Of a DNA stretch of 26,239 nucleotides, positions 13,444 to 20,765 are shown piece by piece. Location: NCBI GenBank assembly GCA_052139695.1, contig JBKQWF010000158.1, positions 1 to 26,239 of the forward strand, written 5' to 3'. The position numbers were made by a program, and so were the translations under genes. Every line of letters begins with the position of its first letter. Positions within the stretch are counted from its first letter, which is position 1. The DNA comes from PLGF01 sp052139695 (GTDB taxonomy: Bacteria; Verrucomicrobiota; Verrucomicrobiia; Limisphaerales; Palsa-1400). The notes under the pieces are model-generated. The model ran no database searches. It worked only from the letters and a program-made list of their open reading frames with translations, and was not told where the DNA came from.

Positions 13444-13518
13444 TGGTGGAGTCGATGGGTAACGCTCCCATATAAACTTGCTTGCAGGGCAAGTGCATTG
13501 CTTGTCTGCCACGACCCC
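13444..13518 (-). ncRNA. Noncanonical tRNA-like gene, Ala(TGC)
   Basis: The acceptor GGGGTCG/CGACTCC has its only wobble at G3:U70, the pair that alone defines tRNA-Ala for alanyl-tRNA synthetase. Discriminator A and CCA follow. The anticodon stem CTTGC/GCAAG has loop CCTGCAA: TGC with C33. The T-stem ATGGG/CCCAT has loop AGCGTTA. The D-arm is GCA/TGC with loop GACAAGCAA. This is the first element of the upstream tandem array. Confidence 0.82.
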
Positions 13519-13968
13519 GAAGATGTGGCAGGCTGCCTCCGTGCTGCCCGGAATGAGCTGGATGTGCCTCGGTGAGCCTGCGCGCGGGTTAGCAAAAATT
13601 GTGGGCCGGGAGTTCACTCTGCATTATGCACTCAGCACTCTGCACTTGATTCTCTCCCGGCCCGCGCCATTTCAACAAAGAACAAACACCTCTTGCTAGC
13701 TTGCGCTACCAACCCGCGGTTTCACGGCGGCTCTTTCGGTGTTTAGAGGCACACCTCCTATAAGGCCTTTAAACTGTAAAATTCGTTCTCTTTGTTCCGG
13801 CGACAGGCTGGATGGCTCACGGGCACACGACCTCGGTGACCAGCCAGTGCTCGTCTTCGTAAATTTCAATTCTTCGCCAGAGGACATCATCTAGATGTCG
13901 CGTTTTCCATGTTCACAGACTATTCGCCTTTCTTTTAAACTTCGTAATCACCGCCGCTTCCAGGGAAA
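13519..13968. other. Upstream flank of the array
   Basis: No confident gene is seen. A MITE-like repeat lies at 13603-13663: GGGCCGGGAG and CTCCCGGCCC enclose repeated TGCACTCTGCA-type sequence. A minus-strand frame at 13696-13890 has protein-like stretches split over two frames (EDEHWLVTEVV and EQRERILQFK) and may be a decayed small gene. Confidence 0.45.
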
Positions 13969-14002
13969 CAAAAAACCCCGCCTACGATTCGTAAGCAGGG
14001 TT
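13969..14002 (-). terminator. Intrinsic terminator of a leftward RNA
   Basis: On the minus strand AACCCTGCTTACG-AAT-CGTAGGCGGGGTT forms 13 consecutive pairs, three of them G:U, followed by a T-run. It terminates transcription coming from the right, just before the tRNA-like array. Confidence 0.8.
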
Positions 14003-14222
14003 GGAAAAAGTCCTTATCAGTTGTTACCTGCTTACCGCCAGTCTATCCGGATTGCCTTCGGTTTGTTTTCCAATCGAGGGCGCGGATAGTCCAAGGCTAA
14101 ACACATAGCCCTGGTTGTACCGGCTATGACGTGTCGCCTTCGCGACTCGCATCGGCGGCCAGTTCGTGGCTGATATGTTTAAGCAAGTTTTCATCTAACG
14201 TGTAAGACTTATGGCACACGTC
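14003..14222 (-). ncRNA. Candidate structured small RNA
   Basis: In transcript order the minus strand shows ACGTGT/ACACGT (14198-14221), GTCGC-GAAG-GCGAC (14133-14146), CATAGCC/GGCTATG (14104-14128), then CTATCCG/CGGATAG enclosing GATTG/CAATC (14043-14089). The terminator follows. Four clean stems without an ORF suggest a dedicated noncoding RNA of about 220-250 nt. I could not match it to tmRNA, RNase P, SRP or a known riboswitch from memory. The promoter was not identified. Confidence 0.5.
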
Positions 14223-14749
14223 ATTGGTTACGCGCAACTAATATCTATCAATTTTTACAAGGTATTAATTTCCTAGGCCCGCAAAATCTTGAATTCAAAT
14301 ATCCGGATGGATTGATGCCAATTGCATCTACTTGACATTTTTGTAAAACCCCTTCCCGACGGCCGGAGTGCTTGTTTGAAACATGCATTGATAGATAGCC
14401 CAAACTTCTGCCGCTTGCAACTCTGCAACGTAGCAAACTTGCAACGTAGCAAAAATGCTGGGGAACCGGCGATGGGGGCGCTGGAAACTTTGATGCACTG
14501 GCAGTTGGATATTCTCAGGATGAGACCACAAGGCAACACCGCAAGGGCCGACACCCCGCGCCAAATTCGGCGGCCCGGTCCATATTACGGACGTTATGCG
14601 TTAAAAATACGGTCGATTCGCCGCGACAATCGAGCGCTTTTCACAATTCGTAAGCAGCGAGATAGAATGAGCAGAACCTAATTTAGCAGGTAGCCGGCGG
14701 CGTGTGGTTTGCAAATCGGTGCATCTCTTGGAGATGCGCTCTTTGCAGA
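14223..14749. other. Intergenic region with short repeats
   Basis: No convincing gene. GCAACGTAGCAAA occurs twice at 14425-14437 and 14441-14453, next to a stretch that looks like a dispersed palindromic repeat (about 14415-14560). Confidence 0.4.
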
Positions 14750-14827
<78 letters not shown>

Positions 14828-14878
14828 AATAGCTTAAAATAAAGGCGTTATGCACGGACCATAGAACCACGATTTGAC

Positions 14879-14902
14879 TTTTCTATACTTGTTTTCTATA
14901 CT
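14879..14902 (+). promoter_or_regulatory. Paired TTTTCTATACT repeats, left end
   Basis: Two copies start 13 nt apart, directly upstream of the integrase start. An identical pair occurs at 20430-20453. They are candidate arm-type binding sites or an operator. Confidence 0.6.
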
Positions 14903-14907
14903 GAGGT

Positions 14908-16059
14908 ATGAAAACGAATATGGCCGAGAAATCCGCCAACCGCATCTGGCAGAAAACAAAGTACGCCAATCTGGTTCGCAACGCTTCATCCGGCAAATAC
15001 TTTGCCCGTTTTCGGAGCAACGGCAAGTTGATTTGGCGGGGCTTGGACACAGAGGTTTTGAGCGTCGCCGCCCAACGCCTGCCGGACAAAATCAAGGAGG
15101 CCAGGGACGAGCAGGAATTGCTCGCCTCCGGCAGCGACCCGCGCATCACCTTTGAAGCGGCCGCCAAAATGTACATCGAGAGAATCAACGCTTCCCCCGA
15201 CTTCAAACCCAAGACCAAGGCATACCATCAGGAACGCCTGGACGCCTTTTTCAAGTCCTGGCCGGATGCGAAAGCCAAAGCCATCAAAGACTTTACCAAG
15301 GCGGAGTGCATCGAATGGCGGAATCGCTTTGCGAAGGATTACAGCCCCACCAGTTTTAACCACACCCTGGGAATTGTCCGCGCGATTTTTGAGATCGGGA
15401 TTGAGGCGGGCGCCCGGCGCGACAATCCGGCCAAAACGAAAGAAATGAAACGGCTATCGGAAACCTCAAAGCGCCTCCGCCTCCCGGAACCTGAACAGTT
15501 TGAAGAATTCGTAAGAGAGATTGAAAGCAGCGGAAGCGGGCATTCAAAACCCTGCGCGGAGTTGGTGCAATTCCTGGCCTTCGGTGGTTTCCGCATCACC
15601 GAAGCCAAATACATCACCTGGGCCGATTGCGATTTTGTGCGTGGAAAAATCACCGTGCGCGGCGAGCCTGAAACCGGCCTGAAAGGCAGGCGCTCCGGCG
15701 AATCCCGCGAAGTCCCCATGATACCTGACATGCGCCAGTTGCTGGAACGGATGAAATCAGAACGACCAGACGAGCCAAAGACCGACGCCGTCATGCGCGT
15801 CCGCGAATGCCAGCGAGCGATGGACCGCGCCGCCAAGGTTGTCGGCATCGCCCGCATCACCCATCACGACTTGCGCCACCTGTTCGCCACCCGTTGTATC
15901 GAATCCGGCGTGGATATCCCCACCGTATCGCGTTGGTTAGGCCACCGCGACGGCGGCGCATTGGCGATGAAGGTTTATGGCCATCTGCGCGACCAGCATT
16001 CCCAAAGCATGGCGGCCAAAGTGACATTCGGAAGCAGCACCGTGGCGACCGATAATTGA
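14908..16059 (+). CDS. Tyrosine recombinase (island integrase)
   Basis: The 383-aa protein has an N-terminal arm or SAM-like domain to about residue 180 and a C-terminal catalytic domain. The active-site set is visible: Arg229 in FRITEA, His320 and Arg323 in HHDLRH, His346 in WLGH and the nucleophile Tyr357 in VYGHL. It would integrate and excise the island at tRNA-Arg. The gene begins 81 nt after the attachment repeat, points into the island, and is preceded by two short repeats that may control it. The next gene starts 1 nt after its stop, suggesting co-transcription. Confidence 0.92.
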   Translation: MKTNMAEKSANRIWQKTKYANLVRNASSGKYFARFRSNGKLIWRGLDTEVLSVAAQRLPDKIKEARDEQELLASGSDPRITFEAAAKMYIERINASPDFKPKTKAYHQERLDAFFKSWPDAKAKAIKDFTKAECIEWRNRFAKDYSPTSFNHTLGIVRAIFEIGIEAGARRDNPAKTKEMKRLSETSKRLRLPEPEQFEEFVREIESSGSGHSKPCAELVQFLAFGGFRITEAKYITWADCDFVRGKITVRGEPETGLKGRRSGESREVPMIPDMRQLLERMKSERPDEPKTDAVMRVRECQRAMDRAAKVVGIARITHHDLRHLFATRCIESGVDIPTVSRWLGHRDGGALAMKVYGHLRDQHSQSMAAKVTFGSSTVATDN

Positions 16060-16060
16060 A

Positions 16061-16843
16061 ATGGGGAATGTGATGCAAAGAACAATTCTTCTGGATATTG
16101 AGGAAACGTGGCCGCCTGAACTTTTGGATTTTCTTGAGCGACACCACGATTTATTCCTTGCCTGGGAGTCTCGCAATAGCAGGAATAACAACGTGCCCGT
16201 GAGTGTTTTTGTTCGTGAATACGAGACGGCTGTATGTGGGCTCCGGGAAATTCTGGACGACCATTTGCTTCATGGGTACCATTGCACGCGGCTAACCGAG
16301 TCCGAGATTCACCATATAGAGGCGGACGGCTTACATCCGCCAAATGCAGCAATGCTTAGCAATCGCATTCAAATGCTTCAGGAGGCAGGGACGATTGAAC
16401 CAGACATTGCGGAACGCTTGAGAAATGAAAACCAAGCTGCCGACAACAATCGTGCAGGCATGATTTGGTTCTGTTTTTATCCACCACACCTTGCCGGTCA
16501 GCGCGGAATCGAGCGTCTTTTCCGGTCATGGGGAGGAGAGGCATTGTACAACTCTCATGAGGACGACTCGGAAACCGGGCCCATCCTTAAGAGTCTGGGA
16601 ACTCCGTGCCTTGTCGAGGCCAGAGTGTCAATTTCCGATTTAGCGGTTCATAGCTGGCTTGAGGACAAGGCAATACGACGTTTCCTAATCAATCGCGGTT
16701 TGAAAACCAATGAGTGCGTCAATTTTGATGGCCGGGCGATACGCCCAGTGTCCGCACGACATATTACGCGGATCATCAAGTACCCAGGTGCCGATTTTGT
16801 CAAATTAACTGGTTGCGATACTTGGTCTCCTATTCTCGTGTGA
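16061..16843 (+). CDS. Unknown cargo protein of the island
   Basis: This is a 260-aa soluble protein with conserved-looking blocks. One is GYHCTRLTESEI with EADGLHPP (residues about 72-95), followed by MIWFCFYPP and RSWGGEALY, then GTPCLVEARV. The HxTR-type block and the later aromatic and Glu positions recall the layout of ADP-ribosyltransferase-like folds, but this is only a weak resemblance. It directly follows the integrase. It is probably accessory, perhaps a defence or toxin-like effector. An alternative start is the ATG at 16073. Confidence 0.7.
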   Translation: MGNVMQRTILLDIEETWPPELLDFLERHHDLFLAWESRNSRNNNVPVSVFVREYETAVCGLREILDDHLLHGYHCTRLTESEIHHIEADGLHPPNAAMLSNRIQMLQEAGTIEPDIAERLRNENQAADNNRAGMIWFCFYPPHLAGQRGIERLFRSWGGEALYNSHEDDSETGPILKSLGTPCLVEARVSISDLAVHSWLEDKAIRRFLINRGLKTNECVNFDGRAIRPVSARHITRIIKYPGADFVKLTGCDTWSPILV

Positions 16844-16920
16844 GCGCGTCTCATCAAATGCCGTTTTGGCGCCATGCCGAAAGTCAGAGGCATCATGAAC
16901 TACCGATTCAGACGATCTGT

Positions 16921-17331
16921 TCAAGGGGCATCTGGATACCACAGAAACACCCCGCATTGATTTCTCTCGAGTCGAAAACCCTGCCGCCCATACCAGTCCT
17001 CAAGCTGGTCTTGCAACAAGAGAGTTCCTTGGGGAGTGGGTGGATCTGGCTCGTAAACTGCAACGCGGCCGAAGATCCGCACATTGTGCTTATCAGCAAT
17101 GGCCTTCATAAAGGAAAGCAGTCGCTTCGTTTCGCCCTTTCCTGCTTGCAGAGTCTCGATCTTAGCAATTTCTACAAGCCCGTCATCCCATTTCAGCCAG
17201 GCCAGCGCCTGCCCGTACTGCCGGAATTCATGCTGGAACTCACGCTTATGATATTTTCCAACGACATGGATTTTGGTAGCGGGCGCCGTGCTGTCTTCCC
17301 ATTCTTTTCGCGCAAGCTCGATTTGGGTCAT
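16921..17331 (-). CDS. GNAT-like acetyltransferase domain protein
   Basis: This is a 136-aa protein. ETKRLLSFMKAIADKHNVRIFGRV followed by LEDWYGRQGF matches the last helices and strands of the GNAT fold, as in small phage and island acetyltransferases. The acetyl-CoA loop is atypical (GKGETKRLL). Substrate is unknown. It lies convergent to the upstream cargo gene and just downstream of the protease gene on the same strand, possibly in one transcript. Confidence 0.6.
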   Translation of the reverse strand: MTQIELARKEWEDSTAPATKIHVVGKYHKREFQHEFRQYGQALAWLKWDDGLVEIAKIETLQAGKGETKRLLSFMKAIADKHNVRIFGRVAVYEPDPPTPQGTLLLQDQLEDWYGRQGFRLERNQCGVFLWYPDAP

Positions 17332-17357
17332 AATTCACCGCTTACCTAAAGACGAAG

Positions 17358-18896
17358 TCAGTAAGAAAGCACCAGCACGGTAGCTTCGCGTGCTTCCTGA
17401 ACGGCATCCTCGAACTTTTTCTCCTGTAAGGGATGCGCCGGCTTGAGCTTGCCAGCCAATTCCGGCACGGATTCAAGCAAGGGGATAGCGTAGGAAATCT
17501 TCGTGGCATAATTGACGTTCTGCGGCAGCGCGCCGCTGGCATCGAATGCGACGGCGTCCGAAAGCCTGGCGGTCACAATGCCGATAACGTTACCAAAGGC
17601 ATCGAGAAGTGCCCCACCCGAGTTGCCTGGCTGCACAGCAACGCTGATCTGAAATTCACGCGGGTCGTCCTGAGCGCCAGAGAGGCTGTTGATCTCACCC
17701 TTGGTCAATTTGGGTTCGACACCCTGCAATTCGATGTTGGGGAATCCGACAGTAAATACAGATTGCCCCTGTTTCCACTGGCGACCACTAGCCAACGGTA
17801 GCGCATGGAAGGAACCGGGAACCTTTAGCAAGGCAACATCGTTGGCCCTATCGACTTTGAAAATGGTTGCTTCGCGCACCACGGTGGCCGTTTTGATGAG
17901 AATTCGATTCGCGTCTTGCACGACGTGAAAGGCAGTCAGCAAATAGCCGTCATCGCTAACAAAGAAAGCCGTTCCGGCCCCCTTGGGCGTGGCGTTCGGC
18001 GACGGGGGCGTCGTTGCTGAATCGGGGACCTTACTGCGCGGAATGTAAGCGGCGGCGAGGCGTTGGGCTTCGACTATTTCTTCGCGCGACATTCGTTGGG
18101 AAAGCGAATCTCTGGCTTTTGCCGAATGTTCGTTCCCTTGAGCGGCAGCAAGACTAAACCATTTGTAAGCCTCGATGTCGTTTTCAGGAATGCCCTGCCC
18201 GCTGTCGTAGCTTGCGCCGAGGTTGTCCTGCCCGTCGGCATTCCCTTGTTCTGCGGCTTTCCGATACCACTTTACGGCTTCCGCGTAATCTTGTAGGACA
18301 CCGTGTCCCTGATCGTAGCAAAAGCCAAGGTTGTCTTGCGCGTCAGCATATCCTTGTTCTGCCGCCTTACGATACCACTTCACCGCCTCGGCGTAATCCT
18401 GTGTGACGGCGCGCCCATTTTCGTAGCGTACGCCGACATTGAATTGCGCAGTTGGATTCCCTTGCTCGGCAGCCTTCATGTACCACTTCATCGCCTCCGC
18501 GTCGTCTTGCGGGATGCCCTGCCCAGTGTGGTAACACACGCCAAGTTGGAATTGTGCGTCAGCGTTTCCTTGCTCGGCGGCGAGCCGATACCACTTCGCG
18601 GCATTGGTGTAGTTCTGCGAGACGCCGTCCCCAGACTCATAGCAGCCGCCAAGCTCGAACTGCGCAGCGGCGTCCCCTTTTTCCGCCTTGGCAATGAGGT
18701 TAGTAATCACCAACTCCTCTAGCCTTTTAAGCAAAGCGTCTTCGGAACTATTCGTCGTCGCTGGTCCGGCATTCGCTGGTAGCGCAGCCTTTTGTGCGAG
18801 GCCGTTTGTTGAATTTTGCGCACTCGGCTGCTGTGCCTGGACCTCGCCACTGAGGAGCAAGAACCCCAAGACAATAACTTGGCCGACAAATCGCAT
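17358..18896 (-). CDS. Secreted Sel1-repeat trypsin-like (HtrA-type) protease
   Basis: The 512-aa protein has a signal peptide ending near AQA (residues 20-22). About five Sel1/TPR-like repeats (residues 72-260) of the pattern AxQFxLGxCYxxGxGVxQDYxEAxKWYRKAAEQG follow; they act in protein-protein contact. A chymotrypsin-fold protease domain runs from 305 to 490. The triad is complete: His324 (TAFHVV), Asp353 (NDVALL), Ser426 (GNSGG). No PDZ domain is visible. It probably acts in the periplasm or outside the cell on proteins recruited by the repeats. Within an island it may serve as a fitness or defence factor. Confidence 0.87.
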   Translation of the reverse strand: MRFVGQVIVLGFLLLSGEVQAQQPSAQNSTNGLAQKAALPANAGPATTNSSEDALLKRLEELVITNLIAKAEKGDAAAQFELGGCYESGDGVSQNYTNAAKWYRLAAEQGNADAQFQLGVCYHTGQGIPQDDAEAMKWYMKAAEQGNPTAQFNVGVRYENGRAVTQDYAEAVKWYRKAAEQGYADAQDNLGFCYDQGHGVLQDYAEAVKWYRKAAEQGNADGQDNLGASYDSGQGIPENDIEAYKWFSLAAAQGNEHSAKARDSLSQRMSREEIVEAQRLAAAYIPRSKVPDSATTPPSPNATPKGAGTAFFVSDDGYLLTAFHVVQDANRILIKTATVVREATIFKVDRANDVALLKVPGSFHALPLASGRQWKQGQSVFTVGFPNIELQGVEPKLTKGEINSLSGAQDDPREFQISVAVQPGNSGGALLDAFGNVIGIVTARLSDAVAFDASGALPQNVNYATKISYAIPLLESVPELAGKLKPAHPLQEKKFEDAVQEAREATVLVLSY

Positions 18897-19848
18897 AGCT
18901 CGATTCGCAAATACTTGAAATTTGTCGTTCGATCAAGGCTTTATTGGCACGTTCTCGTTGACCGTGTGGAGAGTCGCGCTTGGCGCAATTCGGTTGCAAA
19001 GTTTGCTCTCAAGGTGGGTGATTTTTCATGGCACGCCTTACCTCTAAGCAAGCTTAGGGATTCCGTCGGACAGGATTCGGCCCCGAATTGGACAAATTTC
19101 AGACACGATTCAGCCAATGCCTGGCCGCACATTGGACTGCGGACAGACTGCCCGAAGACGCCGCATAACGACCATACCAGCGAGCAACGCACCGGGCCGA
19201 CAGGCTTCAAAGATTCGCTTCGTGTTTCCTAAGTGCCGCAGTTTCCTGGCGGAGCGAGCATTGTCAAGGTGGAGGCGGCGGGAGGCGGGGGCACTACCTT
19301 GACAAGCGCAGCGGAGCCGTACAATGCCAGCGGCAAACACGAAGCACACATGGCTGGCAGCAATTGCTGCCTCGATTTTGAGGCCAATGCCGGACATACT
19401 GCGTATGCTCCCGTATGGAAAATCGCATGGAAACCAGTTTCCGAACCTTTTTCGGAAAACGGTTTCCATCAAGCCGGTTGCCAGCGCAAGGAGACAGGCG
19501 TCCCTTCCATTTTTATGGGTTTCCAGCGAACGCAATTGAACAGCGCATAGCGCCCCTTTTTGGCTTTTAGAATGGCGCTTCTTGCGTGTCGGAGCGGTGC
19601 CGGGAACATTTCACGTTTGCGATGTTGGCGGACGCTGCTGGCGGTTTCAGTCGCATTTGCGCTCTCAGGGTCCGCGCGGCCCCACCGCAATTGATTGCCC
19701 CGTCACGACCCCCAAATCAATTGCCTTTTTCCGTTGTACGCCCACCCCGGGCGATTGTCGGCGGCGAGCCTGGCGTTGGCTCTCGCTTTTTCAATTGGCG
19801 CATCCGCACTTGATTTAAACTCATTTGCAGGCCATTGTAGCGGCGGAC
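18897..19848. other. Gene-poor 950-bp stretch with inverted repeats
   Basis: No ORF here looks real. It contains TTGTCAAGGT/ACCTTGACAA at 19261-19270 and 19296-19305 around a G-rich core, and an imperfect stem-loop GGAAACC/GGTTTCC at 19429-19467. Confidence 0.5.
19261..19305. repeat. 10-bp inverted repeat with G-rich core
   Basis: TTGTCAAGGT and ACCTTGACAA are perfect inverse copies. The 25-nt spacer is GC-rich with several GG/GGG/GGGGG runs that could form a G-quadruplex. Confidence 0.6.
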
Positions 19849-20091
19849 ATGAATGCGATTGAAACAACCGGCGTAGTGGACGCGCAGCATCAGTTGCGCC
19901 TGGACGAGCCGTTGCCCATTCCGGGGCAAAGCCGCGTTCGCGTGATCGTGTTGGTGCCGGAGGCGGAGGACATTTCGGAGGAGGCCTGGACAAAAGCGGC
20001 GTCGGCCAGTCCGGCGTTCGATTTCCTCAAAGACGCAGCGGAAGACGTTTACACCGCCGCCGATGGCAAGCCCTTCCATGACCAAGGGTAA
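19849..20091 (+). CDS. Antitoxin of a MazF-type module
   Basis: This is an 80-aa protein. The N-terminal half (TTGVVDAQHQLRLDEPLP and SRVRVIVLVPE) looks like a small swapped beta-barrel DNA-binding domain. The acidic C-terminal part (PAFDFLKDAAEDVYTAADG) would block the toxin. This shape is typical of antitoxins placed before PemK/MazF toxins. The ATG at 19849 is preferred over an upstream TTG. It overlaps the toxin gene by 14 nt and normally autoregulates the operon. Confidence 0.78.
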   Translation: MNAIETTGVVDAQHQLRLDEPLPIPGQSRVRVIVLVPEAEDISEEAWTKAASASPAFDFLKDAAEDVYTAADGKPFHDQG

Positions 20092-20428
20092 AATCGTCTT
20101 GGTGCCGTTTCCGTTTGATGACCTGACCGCCGACAAAGTCCGGCCCGCCCTTTGTTTGACTGACCCAATTGGCCCTCATCGCCATGTAATCGTGGCCTTC
20201 ATCAGCAGCCAGGTGCCAACCTCCGTTTCTGTCACGGACATCGTGCTCGATTCGCGCCAGAAGGATTTTGCGGCAACGGGATTGCGTGTTCCTTCAGTTC
20301 TCCGGTTGCACCGTCTGGTCACGTTGACGAGCGCCTTGATTCGCCGTGAATTGGGTCAGTTGTCCCCGGATTTGCAGCGTGAGGTGGATCGAAAATTGGC
20401 TGCCCTATTTGGCCTCAAAGCCTCGTGA
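20078..20428 (+). CDS. MazF/PemK-family toxin, endoribonuclease
   Basis: This 116-aa protein starts with KGKIVLVPFPFDDLT and KVRPALCL, the hallmark GDIVxVxFPF and KxRPALVL motifs of MazF ribonucleases, which cut mRNA or tRNA at short motifs. A conserved hydrophobic strand and the S-x-V-P region follow. It overlaps the antitoxin and is probably the stabilising cargo of the island. Many MazF enzymes leave 2',3'-cyclic phosphate and 5'-OH ends, which RtcB can religate; that link is noted but unproven. Confidence 0.85.
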   Translation: MTKGKIVLVPFPFDDLTADKVRPALCLTDPIGPHRHVIVAFISSQVPTSVSVTDIVLDSRQKDFAATGLRVPSVLRLHRLVTLTSALIRRELGQLSPDLQREVDRKLAALFGLKAS

Positions 20429-20429
20429 T

Positions 20430-20453
20430 TTTTCTATACTCCTTTTCTATACT
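20430..20453 (+). promoter_or_regulatory. Paired TTTTCTATACT repeats, right end
   Basis: Two copies 13 nt apart, as at 14879-14902, lie just after the toxin gene and 118 nt before the right attachment repeat. Confidence 0.6.
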
Positions 20454-20571
20454 GATGGCCGTTTTTCGGGCAAAACGTGGCCAATGCCAAACAAACCTCA
20501 ACATCGAGAAAACCCTTATAACCGTTGGGGAAATCGGTCATTGTCAACGATAGCAAAATTCGCGTGCCCGA

Positions 20572-20612
<41 letters not shown>

Positions 20613-20765
20613 TCGGCGGGTGAAAGTGTACCATTCATACTGAAAATGTGAAACCAAAAACGGCGGACAGGCGCATCTGTCCCATCTGTCCCGGCTAGGC
20701 GGTTCCGGCAACGAGCGAGAAGAAAAGGATGGCTTTCGGAGCCTGATTCGCGTTAAAAACGGCCT

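Noticed and set aside
12430..13530. CRISPR-like array of regularly spaced repeats
   Set aside because: The period is about 75-90 nt but units differ in sequence and each folds as a tRNA. There are no identical repeats and no cas genes.
13696..13890. 64-aa minus-strand ORF upstream of the array
   Set aside because: Protein-like segments fall in two different frames with stops between them and no good start. At most a decayed gene.
14003..14222. tmRNA, RNase P or SRP RNA
   Set aside because: There is no tRNA-like 3' end with CCA and tag frame, no RNase P core motif and no SRP tetraloop region, so only an unnamed structured RNA is claimed.
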